Assembly: GCF_029962835.1 (NCBI RefSeq)
Contig: NC_080582.1
Span: forward strand, 69,498,177 to 69,562,176
DNA length: 64,000 nt
Direction of reading: 5' to 3'
Source of the DNA: Magnolia sinica
Taxonomy: Eukaryota; Streptophyta; Magnoliopsida; Magnoliales; Magnoliaceae
The position numbers and the translations under genes were made by a program. The notes under the pieces are model-generated. The model ran no database searches, was not told the origin of the DNA, and was given only the letters and a program-made list of their open reading frames with translations. Positions 11,518 through 23,721 of this stretch are shown piece by piece; the stretch's first letter is position 1; every line of letters begins with the position of its first letter.

Positions 11518-13512
11518 TGACATATGAAAGGATTTTTTTAACGGCATCCAGTAGAGGGATGTTTACCTTCACTTACTTAAGCACCTCTAAAATATCCTGA
11601 GAGTTAGAGAGAAGTTTTGGTGCAATCAACCGTTGAGGGAATGATGCAATCGGCTTACTTTGAGGTTCCGGTTCTAACCCATGTGGAGCATTACTAGGTC
11701 TATCATTCTCATCTATTTTTGGGTCCTTAGGCTTTTTAGCCCTCACCGGAATAGATTTGTCAATTGTCTTCCCACTCCTAAGAGTGGTGATAGACTTAGC
11801 TTGCTCCATATGTTTTGAAGAGCTTGGGTCACTAATTTCATATTGCTGTTTTGGGTTGGGGAGAGGCTGAGCCGGAAGGATCCCTTTCTCCCCAATCAAA
11901 TTTTTTGTTTCAAGCCCTTATATGGCCTTTGTAAGGTCTTGAAAGGCTTGCAACATACCTTGATTAAAAAGCTCTTGCTTTTGTATATGTTTTAAGACCG
12001 GATTCTCTTGAGGTTTCCTTTGATTCAGAAATTGTTTAAGGATCCCTTGAGGAGTAGCCGTTTATCCATTCCTATAACTAAAGTTTGGATGGTTCCTCCA
12101 GCTTGAGTTTTATGTATTTGAGGTGGGTCCACTGAAAGGTTTTTGGTAGTTGTTTACGACATTTGATTGCTTGTTCAATATCTCTTGAAAAGTAAGAATT
12201 GTTGGGCAATTCTCAGTTGTATGTATGTTGCAAGCACAAATACCACAAACAACCTCCACAGTCTTTTCGGGTTCTACCTTCTTAAGTTCCATGGCCTCGA
12301 CTTTTTTTATGAGTTTCACCACTCTTTCATTTATACCATCTTCCTCTTTTAGAATATAAATTCCTCCCATTTCCTTTGATTGAGTAGGCTTAGAAGTGGT
12401 AATTTTTGAAGAGGTATCCTATGATTGCGCATTTTCAGCAAGTTTATCAAAATAATCCTACGCTTCGTCGACTTCCTTATTCATGAATTCCTCATTACAC
12501 ATCATTTCTACAAATTGGCGCATGGGTGAGGTCAATCCTCATAGAAAAAGTTTATTATACATCATGTTTCGTAGCCATGTTGTGGACATAAATTTATAAG
12601 ATCCTTAAATTGCTCTCAACATTAGAAGAAGGTCTCATCCTCTTTTTACGCAAAATTCATGATTGTTTTCCTTAAGGTATTTGTTTTATGATAGGGAAAG
12701 AACTTTTTAAGAAACTCCCTTGTCATCTCAGCACACGTGCTAATGGACCTTAGTCTTAAGGAATGTAACCACGACTTAGCCTTTTCTTTCAAATAGAAAG
12801 GAAACAATTTCAGTCTAACTGTGTCCTCAAACACGTTTGAGAAGTATAATGTAGATATGATTTCATAGAACTCTTTCATATACAAGTATGGACTTTCAGA
12901 TTCTAGTCGATGAAACTTAGGGAGGAGTTGAATTACCCTTGGTTTAATATCCACAGTTCCTGCATTCAATAGAAATATCATATAGGAAGGTGTACTCACC
13001 CCCACCGGTTGTAAATAATCTTGTAGAGTACGGGGTGGGGGTGCATTACGCACCTCATTTTTATCTTGAACTTCCTTAACTGAAGGTTGAGGTTGATTTG
13101 CAGTCATCACTTCTATTGACTCAGAGGGTCTTAAGTGGTGTCTTAGACAACTTTTCGACTAATCCTCTTTCATTCAAAAGACGTAGAGTATTATCACGGA
13201 CCCACTTGGGCATGAAACACTCATAGCTCTCAAGTAACTAAACAATTAAGCCTAAAAAGAAAAGTAGAAAAACAAAGACAAATAAGAGATCTGGAAAAGA
13301 TAAGAGAGAGGGTTGGAACAAAATTACCAAATAAGAGTTGCTATGTTAGGATCCTACATAATAAAAAACAATGTTAGTTTCTGAAAATAATTTTAGAAAA
13401 AATCTTAACCTAAAAACATGGTAGAAAAATTAACTATAATCTTAACCTAATTCTAATATCAATTAATTCTAGAAAAACGTAGTCGTAGTCCTCGGCAATG
13501 GCGCTAAAAACT
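11518..13512 (-). mobile_element. Athila-type element B, 5' internal region with gag (fossil)
   Basis: The minus-strand order is LTR, primer-binding site, ~400-bp leader, gag. The gag shows VIQLLPKFHRLESESPYLYM, KLFPFYLKEKAKSWLHSL and FLKKFFPYHKTNTLRKT, and later AKSITTLRSGKTID. It resembles element A gag but is clearly a different copy. At 11,518 it abuts the L2 LTR, which appears inserted in it. Broken, about half a dozen disruptions. Confidence 0.85.
13489..13506 (-). other. Primer-binding site of Athila B
   Basis: On the minus strand it reads TAGCGCCATTGCCGAGGA. This is close to the TGGCGCCGTTGCCGGGGA site used by Athila-type elements and lies six bases after the LTR end. Confidence 0.85.
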
Positions 13513-14795
13513 TGTTCACAACCCCAAGTGTAGGGTTGCGATGTAGTAATAACTTGGTAAGACTGAAGTCGAATCCACATGGACTAAACTTGTACGTATT
13601 CTGAAAATAACTAGAACTAGAATTAAAAAAAGTCAAAATTGAAATCTAAATAATCGATAATATTGGTGAATAATGTTGATTAAAACTATGAATTTAAAGG
13701 TGGGAACTAGGGTGTCAATGATCCACTTGTAGCTATCAAGATGTTACCTTACTTAATTTAAGGAACACAATTGGAATTGGAGTACTATCTTATTCATTTG
13801 AAAAATAAAGCAATTTAAATCAAATCTGAACTTTTTATTGATCTAATTTTCAATGGAGGAGAAATGTGATGATTGAAGGGATTCCATCACCCTACCATGC
13901 CCAGGAGACGATGGTAAACAATGAGATTTACTAATATCACTATCTCAAAACAAGAAAAAAGATATCTAAAGCTATCATAGCATCTATTGTAATTTGAGTC
14001 ACAATAAATCATAGAAAACTAAAAATATTCCCTTAATATCAAACTAAAAATCAATGAAGTTCAATAAGAACAAGAATCAAAGTAAAATAAACATTCAAAC
14101 ACACTAGAAGCTTCACCTCTTAGCCCTAGCTAAGAGGTTTAGCAAACCATAGACATGATTGAAATCAAATCTCTTAAACAAGGCATGACAAATAAACTAG
14201 GGAAGAAGAAAAACTCTTTGGCGGCTACTCCACCCTTATGTATGCTCATTGAGACCTTTCCAAAGGTTAGAAAATGATTTGAAACATTCTAGGGAGTCCT
14301 ATTAATAGTTGTGGAATTCTAACTTTCGCACCGAGTTGGAAAAATCTAGAAACCGTCTCAAATTTACGCACTCTGCGCAGTTTTCTAAAATAGACTTAAA
14401 GTTTAAACCGCTTCAAATTTACGCACTCTCTGTAATTTACCAAAATAACCTCAGAGTTTCAGAATATGCTTTTCAGGACAATTTCAGAAATATATTTGTT
14501 TTCACGACAATTTTAGGATTCTTTTTCTTTACTTCAAATCTTTAATTCTCTTCATTTATCACTTGATTTTCTTGGATCTTTGGCATGCAAATTCTTCATT
14601 ACTGACTTCCAAATATCAAAATCGTTATTTAGTAATCCTTTAACCATAAATGTTCCTTTTGACATTAATTTCACCTTAAGCTCTCGAAATCACCTCGTAC
14701 ATGAAAACATGCATAATTAAATCGATTAAACATTGTCATGTTTATAAAACCAAGATATAAATAGGGAAAAATATTTAATATTTCACACTCAACAC
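13513..14795 (-). mobile_element. Athila B LTR (~1.28 kb)
   Basis: Bounded by TGTT...AACA ends (plus strand TGTTCACAACC at 13,513, CACTCAACA near 14,795). The right end is adjacent to the primer-binding site in element orientation. On its other side is a G-rich tract (minus strand GGTTGGGGGGTG) that resembles a polypurine tract. Confidence 0.7.
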
Positions 14796-15780
14796 ACCCC
14801 CCAACCAACATTTTTCTAGTCTCGAACAAAACATACATGAAGTGATCTTCAATCTTCAATATTCAAATCACTTTCAGAAAACAATCTTTTGTGCAATCAA
14901 GTATGAATAAGTACAATCTAAAAAAGTGAGATTGCAATTTTGAAAACTCAAAGCCGAATCACATAGGCAATCAATCAAAAAATTTCTTTATCAATCATTC
15001 AAGAGCATAAGTTCATATATCATGGCACACTCACACTCGTATGTGGGGTAAGTAAAAACACCTATTAGTTATATAGCCCAATGATGAAGACCTATCCTGA
15101 TTCGACATTAGTTCCCTAACATAAGATGATCACATGATAATAATGGGAGCAACCACAATTCTATTCTACAACTTGTTAAGTTGTCACGGAACATCAGGTC
15201 AGTGATTATTGTATCCCCTTGTAAAATTTCAAGGACAATCGTATAAATCCCCCTCCTTTTACCAATATTTATATATGTTTAAAATATTCCCACATATTAA
15301 CTATGGCATTACAACATGTCCATCTATGACCCATGGTCATCATGATCAAATCTATATGACGAGAGAAAAGGTGAAATCGGTCTTATCATCATACCATCTC
15401 TACAAATCCAATAATAACTTGCAAGTCTTTTCACATAAGGCTCTTGGAAAGGACCTGTGACTCTTTAAATGCTAGATGTGCATGATTAACATATCCCCAC
15501 AGTATCGGGGGAGAGAATTTTGTAAATATCTTTTAAGACGAGATTATATTCCAATAGTGTAATCATGTATAGCTACTTGAGAATAGGATCCCTTGGTATA
15601 TACTTTCTATATACGTGTGTGTGTCAAGATGACTAATTATCTATATTGCATAAGTGCAAGGCTCCATAACTTGTCAAACACTAGATGGAAATTCTACCAA
15701 ATGCAATTCCTAGTGACATTTCTTGAAAAGAAGAATTAATTAAATGAACATGGTTTTCATCTAAAATAAACAGCATGTGG
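14796..15780 (-). mobile_element. Possible Athila 3' non-coding region upstream of the LTR
   Basis: AT-rich non-coding DNA. On the minus strand it runs into GACTAGAAAAATGTTGGTTG and the G-rich tract at the LTR edge. Long non-coding 3' regions ending in such a tract are usual for Athila/Tat elements. If correct, the LTR at 13,513-14,795 has element sequence on both sides. No domain supports this. Confidence 0.35.
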
Positions 15781-17395
15781 CATCAAGAAATTGAGAAGAC
15801 TGAAATGCATTTTTTTTTAAAAAAATGTTAAAGGATATATGGGTCCATATGGATGGTCCAAAGAGAATGAGCTTAGCCCACTAGATGTGATAGGAAGAAA
15901 TTGGGCTCATTGGGCCAATTTTAGGCCTGCAAAATAAATGGGCCAGGCCCAGTGTCAGCTGTCAGTAGATATTCTTTTAAAAGGCTCAGTCCAATCCCAT
16001 GCCCAAGCCCATCTATTTTTATCCTGGGCTGAACCCATGGCTTTGTTGAACTGCTCTTAGTTTTCTACTTATGAAAGTAAGTGGCCTGATCCACTAATGG
16101 GGATACAGGGTTTGCTCTTAGCTATATGGTGGATTGGGCTTGGGTTATAAAATATGGACCATTTAAGTAAACTGGTTGGGCTGGGGTTGAACCCTTCCTA
16201 ACACAACCTAACTAATGGGCGGGGCAAGATCACCCATCACCCAACACAAATTAATAGACAGTAATTAGATATACATGCACTTAATATATGTATGTTTGTA
16301 TGCATCCACTAATTAGACAAGGCCAGCATAATAGTCGGGTTGGTGAAATCCCACCCGATTATAACAAAATGGGTCCGATCGGGTCAGGCTTGGGTTTGAT
16401 GAATTTTAAGTGAGTCGGGTCAGGTCACAAGATAATGGGTCGTGGGTCAGGTTGGCCCAAGAATTCCTGGCCTGTTTTGGAGATGGGTTAGGTTCAAAGT
16501 TCAACCTGGTGGACCCATTGCCACTCTTGAATGGAAGGTTTGGGTTGTCCATCTATGGAGATCTTAACCCATGGCTCACTAATTTTTAGGTCCATTTTTG
16601 GAAAGGGTTAGAATCTCCATACCATGAACCCTCCTCAATTTATATGCATTCATATAACTACCATTAATTAATAAATTTTCATTTTCTCCATTATCCACGT
16701 GCTTACAATTAGTGGACCATACCTTCTGCCCTGCGAATCGGAAACATTTCATCTTCACAGGATCCATCCAGACTTGCATGAATGCATAAAAATATATAGA
16801 TTGTAATGAGCTGGAATTTCTCGAGCCCGTTTGGAACTACAAATGGGCTTCGTTTACTCATCGGATATAAATATGAAATATTTAACTTGATTAAAAAAAA
16901 TTTACCCACTTACATATATTACATGAATACATACCCGCTAAGCCAAGAACATTTTTCATAATCTACTTAATAAATAGTATTTTTAATTAAAATATTAAAT
17001 AATAATATATCATACATTAAATTCTACATTGTTGAATAACATTGATATAGATGATGGGGTTGATATAGTGACTATTGTTATTAATTGACTTTATCTTTTG
17101 TCAAAGTTAGTAATTTTTTTTATTTAAGTGTTTTAGGATTTGTACCTTAATATTAGATAATTATGTTATGAAAATTATTTTTTTTAATATTTTTAAGTAT
17201 TTTTATTAATCTTATTAGGTAATTAAATTATTTTTTAATATTTTAATTAAATACTAGTTTGATATTCAATTACCGAACTCTTTGACTAAAATCCATCTTT
17301 TGATAATAAACGTCTTATATATTCGACTTCTTTAGATAATATCTAAATCATCAATCTGAAAAGCCCTCTTCTCCTCCCAAATCCCAATTACACTC
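15781..17395. other. Non-coding, no gene recognised
   Basis: Low-complexity A/T stretches plus a GGGTCGGGTCAGG-rich part near 16,320-16,520. No reading frame in it resembles a protein, and no RNA gene was recognised. Confidence 0.6.
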
Positions 17396-17414
17396 ATATA
17401 TATATATATATATA
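17396..17414. repeat. (AT)n microsatellite
   Basis: Pure AT dinucleotide run of about 19 bp. Confidence 0.95.
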
Positions 17415-17469
17415 GCATATGAGAATCACAATCGAAATCGGAAACAAATCTTAGCACTTATGCAATTTT

Positions 17470-17800
17470 GCGCGTACGCTCGATAACACCTTCAATGGCA
17501 CTTCGATGGCATTGATGACCGGTCGATGGTATCGAACACCTTCAATGTCATCGAGTACAACACCAATTCGTTCCAATGATTAAACATGGATTTTTAGATT
17601 TTTCCGATGGCATCTTCGATAAGACTTCGATGGCATCGACGGCCCGTTGATGACATCGAACCCTTTCAATGGCATCAAGTAGAACACTACAATGTGTCCA
17701 ATAACTAACATGAGATTTTCGGATTTTCTCGATGGCATCGAACGTTCTGTCAATGACATCAACAGACTCTGACTTTGTCGTTGAAAGATTTGAGACATCA
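17470..17800. repeat. TCGATGGCATCGA-type tandem repeat, period ~125-130 bp
   Basis: At least two and a half degenerate units. Each contains CTTCAATG(G/T)CATC, a GAGTA(C/G)AACAC block, ATTTT(T/C)GGATTTT and TCGATGGCATCGA palindromic motifs. The short GATGGCATCGA palindrome recurs about ten times. Confidence 0.65.
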
Positions 17801-18080
17801 ATAATTGACTATTCAATCAGTGGCCATCTCTTAAATGGTTCATAGGTAGGGCTGTGAATGGGGCCATTCAAGTGTTTGATTTGGGCCAGGATATATATTG
17901 CAACATCCTACTGGTTTCCGACCAGTTTACAACCCTACCTACGAGATTGGCACAAACCCATTGATGTGGGCAGTTGATTGATTTGGACCATTCAATCAGT
18001 GGGCATCTCTTAAATAGGCCCATATATAGGGATGTGAATGGGTTGTTCAGGTATTTGATTTGGGACAGGATTTTGGACCA
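17800..18080. repeat. Two-copy direct repeat, period ~187 bp
   Basis: ATTCAATCAGTGGCCATCTC at 17,810 recurs as ATTCAATCAGTGGGCATCTC near 17,993. Both copies continue through AGGG(C/A)TGTGAATGG and GTATTTGATTTGGG-like text for about 90 bp. Confidence 0.75.
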
Positions 18081-18518
18081 GTCAAACTGGGCCTATCTTG
18101 ATGGGCCAATTCAACTTTTTCTGGGCCCCAGCCAATAAACTGACGGCCCTAGTTGGAGATCAGAACTGTACAAAGAGGATGTTGTCACAATCATGATAAG
18201 TAATGGGTTATTGTACAAAAAATCTCTGTTGATCTAGTGATTGTGATTGTTAGATGTTTTGGTTACTCTTTTATGTTCCATCAAAGAAGTGGGCCACGTA
18301 AATTCTATATCCCACCTTGACCATTTCCATCATACACGTGGCAAGAAATCTTGGGTGATTGGAATTGTTGATATGGTGGGCCACCACTAACATCTGCCAT
18401 ACACCCAAGATTCTTGTGACTTTCTTAGCAATTTCCCATCAGCGTTGTGAAACTGGCGAGAAAAAGCTCAACTGAGCAACTGTCAACATTCCATGGTAGC
18501 CCCTCAGAAGTGGGTTAG
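18081..18518. other. Non-coding, no gene recognised
   Basis: Non-coding DNA with scattered GTGGGCC motifs. It ends at the TAA target of the next element. Confidence 0.5.
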
Positions 18519-19087
18519 TAAGGCCCCGTTTATTAAATCTGAAGTCTAAAGACCGAATTTGAAATCTGAAGTCAAAAAACTTGTTTAATAATTATGGTTG
18601 AAGTCTGAAAATTAAGTAACAACCTGTTTGTTAACAAACATCTTAAATGTTTGATATATGTTAATTAGACACATTTGCCCTTATTTCTCCTTTGGAAATG
18701 TTTTACATTATAAAAAAAAATTATTTTTTATTAAATGAAAATAAATTATTATATTTAATTTAAATAAACTAAAATACTTAATAGAAAACTAAAATATCAT
18801 TATTCATAAGGCACTTAATTCCTCGGGAAGATTGTCACTATGTATCTTGTGTAGTGTTGAGCACCAGTAGCAACAAAACCTTCAAATAAGGCCCACTTTG
18901 ATAGTTTTGTATCTTTTTTTTTTTTCCGACTCAAGCCTTAATATTAGTATTAAGGCTAGCCAAATAGATGGATGGTTTGGACATAACACATACCTCATGA
19001 TGGGACCCACAAAACTTACTGACGTCAATACAACAACTATATACCTAGTATGAGGTACACCAACCAATCTGCATTCTACTTGGTCGC

Positions 19088-19676
19088 AGATTAGCTATTG
19101 ATAGGTTGAATAGTGAGATTCCCTACCGAAGTGATGTCACCAAGTTTTGTGGGCCCATTGCGATGTATGTGGGCCCCACTATGATGTATGTGCTTTATCT
19201 ACACCGTCCATTTATTTGGAGATTTAATTTTAGGACATGAATTAAAGAATGAGGCATACCTAAATATTTACTGAACCCACCAAAAAAAAAAAAAGAAAAA
19301 AAGTGGGGAGATTGATGCCTACTGTTGAAACCTTCTTAATGCTCACTGTGATTTTTACTTGAAATCAACCTATTCACAAGTTAACACAGATATTAAAGAA
19401 GGGAAAAAACAAATATCAGCTTGATGAAAAACTTTTATGGCCTATTTAAGTTTTTAATGGTGGATGTTACTCTCCCCACTATTTTCTGTGGTGAGGTCCA
19501 CTAAAGCTTCGGATTTGACTCATTCCTTGGATCTCTACCTTAAATTACATTTCCAAATGAACGGACGGTGTGGATACAAAACATACATCATGATGGGGCT
19601 CACATAACTTGGTGAAGTTACTTCAGCAGCGAGTCTCGCTACTCAACCTCTCAATACGCAATTCGTGTCCGCGGAA
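19088..19676. mobile_element. Inverted-repeat (MITE/foldback) element
   Basis: The left arm (TAGGTTGAATAGTGAGATTC, ATGTATGTG...ACACCGTCCATTTATTTGGA) matches the reverse complement of the right arm (GAGAGGTTGAGTAGCGAGACTC, ATGTATGTT...ACACCGTCCGTTCATTTGGA). The arms are about 200 bp long and moderately diverged. It shares its core with the blocks repeated in the L-family LTRs. Confidence 0.6.
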
Positions 19677-19696
19677 ACGGGTGTATGTGTTTCATC

Positions 19697-20143
19697 TAAC
19701 ATGATATTTGTGTGGGCCCCACCATGATGTATGTGTTTCATTCATGCCGTCCATCTATGTTTCCAGATCATTTTACGGTATGAGACCAAAAATGAGGTAT
19801 ATCCCAATCTCAAGTGGACCACATTACAGGAAAGCAGTGTTGAATGAACATCGACCATTAAAAACTTTTTGGGGGCCATAAAAGTTTTGGATCAATAAAT
19901 CTAGGTCTATATGACCTAATCAACAGATTGGATGTCAAATAAAAGGTATATTGGCCCTTAGGAGAATTTTAATAGTGGATATCCAGTCACTATTGTTTTC
20001 TTGTGGTGTGGTCGACCTGAGATTTATATTCTTCTCATTTTTTGTATAAAGACCTAAAATGATCTTTAAAAATGTATGAATGGAATGGATGAAACACATA
20101 TATCATAGTGGGCTCAGATAAGTGCCCCATGTTAAAAGTTGGG
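19697..20143. mobile_element. Inverted-repeat (MITE/foldback) element, second
   Basis: The left arm GGGCCCCACCATGATGTATG ... CCAGATCATTTTACGG matches the reverse complement of the right arm, GAGCCCACTATGATATATG ... AAGATCATTTTAGG. Both arms run on into AAAAATGAG and a 'GTGGACCAC.TTACAGGAAA' type block, about 150 bp each. Exact boundaries are uncertain. Confidence 0.6.
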
Positions 20144-20360
20144 ATGTGGATAACCTAAGGGAGAAAATATCTCTCCTAAAGGATAATTTTGAATTAAAAA
20201 AATAATAATCACAAATCACATTCTTCATTCCCCATTAAGCTAGACTCCCATTAAGGAAAATTTTCAACGTAAAGGATTCCAATCAAGGAAAATTTTCAAC
20301 AAAAAATCTTTGGAATTCGGCATTAAGTACAAAAATTCAGCGTTAACAATCGGGCCCTAA

Positions 20361-21480
20361 GATCCAGATTCTTCATCAGGCCTTTGAAAACATAAAAAAA
20401 AAAAAAAAAAAGCGCAAGTGGGTCCATCAGGTATGCTCAATGGTAAAAAGTCACTGTTATGATCATGTGGTACAGGTGGCTAGTGTCAATCTCATCAATA
20501 ATTTTTTTCGTACACAGGTAACAGTGGACGACCTGATCAGCTTGATTTTTGGGCCACAAAGATATAAACAGTGGCCCCATTTTATGAATGGGCCTGATCT
20601 ATTGTTATTTAACTAGACCATTTAATTAGCGGGTCTACATTTAACCAGATGGGTCGAGTCTGAGTCGGGTCCAGATAAGATGATCAAAACCACCCATTTA
20701 TCTATTGGTTGGATCTAAGTTGGCTTGGCCTGACCTATTTGATAATCCCACCGTGTCTTTGATTTAAAACCAACCTCAGCTGTCCAATTTAAGACCCAGA
20801 AGGGTTTTCGACTATTTCAAGTGGGGTCCATGATAAGGCAATCCGAACCACTCATCTGTCACATCCCACTACAGATTGACTATTCCAAAAGGTGATCTTC
20901 CTAGGACAATGACTTTTTTTATATGATAGACGCTTAAGAATGGAAATATATTTAATAACGGCTCACATTCAACTAAGGAAAATGGGTGGTTGAGGTGTCA
21001 TCTCATCCGGGACATTTAAGTATCCATCTACCGTTTGACAAAGTGGACTAATTGTCTGAATTACCGAAACATGGGCCCCACTTGTCAGAACTACAGACCA
21101 CCCATCATTTGCAAAGATGCAGGTTGGATGTCAGATTGACGACAAGGATCTCAACATCTTGAGAGCTATATGATACGTTCGAATATTTGTACAGTACACA
21201 CGAGCTATAAATTCTTGTAAGTGGGCCCAGATTTCAGTAATCCAGACCGACCAATTTTTGGACTGGTCTTAGCTGAAGGTGGACCGTTTGTTTGTCTATA
21301 AGGGGGCCACAAATCAAAATGCTAATATTGTTCCAGTTAAGAAGATTAAGTCATGGTCCATTTATTATGGGATACAAAGATTCTAGTGTTAGAATTAAAA
21401 ACCAGTGTATCATGTAATTCCTATCCTCGAGTAGTGAATGGCAATCTTGCTTTTTCTTGTTGATTAAAAAAAAAAAAAAT
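20361..21480. other. Non-coding, no gene recognised
   Basis: Contains poly(A) runs (20,394-20,411 and 21,466-21,479) and GGGTCGAG/GGGTCCA-rich text near 20,640-20,680. Nothing here resembles coding sequence. Confidence 0.5.
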
Positions 21481-21738
21481 GAAGCTTTTGGACTACTGGC
21501 TGGACTTTCTTTAGGTTGTCTGGCATGCCTGGTGTCTGGACTAAGCAGATTTTATTCTCCACTAAGCTTGTTGTTCTATTGTTAGTTGATATGCACTTTT
21601 AGTTTTTAATCTCCTTCCGTACAAGCCTCTAGCGATTTTTTTTTTTTTCTCCTTCACTGTGATGGGGTTTTCTTCTTTGCTATTGGTATCTCTTAAGTTC
21701 TTTGGATTTTAATGAATTTTGCTTATCTTTCAAAAAAA
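21481..21738 (+). mobile_element. Possible LINE 3' end
   Basis: T-rich 3'-untranslated-like sequence ending TTTTAATGAATTTTGC followed by TTTATC-like text and a short A run. This is the style in which plant L1-type LINE tails end. No reverse transcriptase sequence precedes it and no clear target duplication was found. Confidence 0.25.
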
Positions 21739-22935
21739 AGCATCACTTTTGATGCTTCGATGGAATGTGACCACGGCATGTAGGCACTTAGAAATTGCAT
21801 GCTTAGAATGTAACAAATTTTAAAGTAAAGTTTTCTAAATTGATTTTGATGCATCATGGATGAAAAATATTTTTATTTTATTTATCTGACCATTGGATTA
21901 GTGGAAGTATCTAACTACGATGGTCCTATTTCAACAAATAAGTGTCTATGAACTAGTCGATGGGATTACTCAACTAATTTGATTATGAGATTATTACTTA
22001 GAGGCAATGATTTACCCAATATGGTTAGTTTAATTTGAGTTAATATATCCCGGTACATGTAATTTATGAGGATTTAAAAAATAAAATTAAATTAAAATGG
22101 CCCTAAGGTATGGTCGTTATAAGAGAATAGTCTCCTATTTTTTATTTTTTTTTTTGCTTCACGATTGCTTTTTAATTTTTATAGGGATCAAAATGCCTCT
22201 TGTCTTTACGAGCTGTGCCAGTGCTTTTGTTTGCTGGAGAAGTTTTGAAACTCAAATCCAACACCTACTTAAAGAAAAATTCAATCCATTCATTCTCTTC
22301 GTGGCCTACTATTTCAGCTGGAAGATACTAATTTCAGCATGATATGAGCTCTTTGTGGCCTACAACAATCGATAATTGTGGCCGTTCATTACCAAGTGTT
22401 TTCTATTGCTTAAAACAACTGATAATGATGGTCATTCTGTTGTAAATGTTTCCTTATATTGTGGTCTACCTTCTCTGCAGATGTGACTTATTGTTTGGCC
22501 TATTGTCTTTTATAAAATTCTAACTTCAATAGATGAAATTGATTTAACACATACCCAGCAATGGCCCCGTAGACAGTGTTCGAAGACCCCATAAGTAGGG
22601 CCAAGTTAGCTAGAGGACCCATTTGATTTTTTTTTTTTTTTATTTTTACAAACCATTTTCTTCTTCCTTTGGAACTTTCCTCCATGGGACCCATCGCCAC
22701 CCTCTAGCAGAGTTCTTTTTCTGATGTATGGCTACCAATATCACGTTCTTCAGTGTATAGCCTTCCTATTTGCTTTGGCCTGAAAAATGATCGTTTCATA
22801 CACTTTGGTGGCCGCCCTTCCTAAAGATGGAGACTAGGATGCCAAATAATGACATGTTAGAAAGTGGTGGTGGGTCCTACAGAGGAAGCTTTGAAAGAAG
22901 AAGAAGCTCTCAATAAAAACCTATAAAAGATAGAA
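21739..22935. other. Non-coding, no gene recognised
   Basis: AT-rich. The one open stretch near 22,097-22,342 has no recognisable domain and biased, low-complexity composition. Confidence 0.5.
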
Positions 22936-22939
22936 ATAG

Positions 22940-23180
22940 GGTTTTGGTTTTCATGTTTTAAGAGTCGTGTTTGTCATATGTTAGGGGTCATCGTTGTCAT
23001 GTGTTAAGGGTCAGGGTCATGGTTACCATATGTTAAGGGTCATAGTCGTCATGTGTTAAGAATCGAGGTTGTGGTTGGTGTTAAGAGTCTTTGTCATGTT
23101 TTAAAGGTCTTTAGTTGTTATGTGTTAAAGGCTATGATTGTCATGTTTTAATGGTCTTGACTGTCATATATTAAGGGGAG
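22940..23180 (+). repeat. GTCATGTGTTAAGGGTC minisatellite
   Basis: About nine degenerate units of 22-30 bp built on GTCATGTGTTAAGGGTC or GTCATGTTTTAA.GGTC. Confidence 0.75.
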
Positions 23181-23378
23181 GAACGTGTATACGATTCGAT
23201 TACCTGCCGATAGGGAGAAACATGCACCTAACTCGATTCTCACGATAAAGAATGGGACATAGGAGAATGGTTCGTCGAATAATAGAGTGTCTAACTATGG
23301 TGGTGGATTCCATCAAGGAAACTTTGAAGGAAGAAAAAACCATCTAAGACTGAGTAGGTCAAAAAACAGTGGTGGGTC

Positions 23379-23394
23379 CCACGAAGGAAGCTTC
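23379..23394. repeat. Left target-site duplication of the SINE
   Basis: CCACGAAGGAAGCTTC, identical to 23,537-23,552. Confidence 0.85.
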
Positions 23395-23536
23395 TTTTTT
23401 TTTTTTTTTTTTTTTTTACACATGCACACACACCTCACACACTCACGCTGGTGGAATTTCACCACCTATGGATACTCGAACCCTTGACTGAGTGTTGAAA
23501 CCCCTGAGAGTCTACCACCCAAGCAAGAGTAAGGAT
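23395..23536 (-). mobile_element. tRNA-derived SINE, ~142 bp
   Basis: On the minus strand the element ends in a poly(A) tail (23 T's at 23,395-23,417 on the plus strand). It contains a box-B-like motif (GGGTTCGAGTATCC) and, upstream, a box-A-like TTGCTTGGGTGGTAGACTC. These are the internal RNA polymerase III promoter parts expected of a tRNA-derived SINE. A perfect 16-bp direct repeat flanks it, showing retroposition. SINEs move with the help of LINE enzymes; this one encodes nothing. Confidence 0.82.
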
Positions 23537-23552
23537 CCACGAAGGAAGCTTC
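23537..23552. repeat. Right target-site duplication of the SINE
   Basis: CCACGAAGGAAGCTTC, identical to 23,379-23,394. Confidence 0.85.
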
Positions 23553-23721
23553 GAAGGAAGAAGAAGCTCTTTGAAAAATTAATTTAGAAAACATAGAAAT
23601 GAGTCTCTTAACATTCTTATCCCTACTATACAGTCCTAAGATATTATTTGTGGAATCAACTCTGTCCAGTGGACTCGAAACTTAATTTAAGGGCCAGATC
23701 TACAAAAAAGGAAAATTGCAC

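Larger units (their letters stand above)
18522..20357. mobile_element. PIF/Harbinger-like non-autonomous element with TAA target duplication
   Basis: The left end is GGCCCCGTTTATTAAATCTG. The reverse complement of the right end is GGGCCCGATTGTTAACGCTG. These imperfect terminal inverted repeats are directly flanked by TAA at 18,519-18,521 and 20,358-20,360, the 3-bp duplication expected for PIF/Harbinger. No transposase is visible. Its length of ~1.84 kb is inflated by at least two inner inverted-repeat elements. Confidence 0.65.

Noticed and set aside
22097-22342. 81-residue open frame
   Set aside because: Phe-rich, T-rich DNA, no domain, no splice or start context; most likely chance.
23440-23520. 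Functional tRNA gene, because of GGTTCGAGTATCC
   Set aside because: No cloverleaf can be drawn; the poly(A) tail and flanking duplication make it a tRNA-derived SINE.
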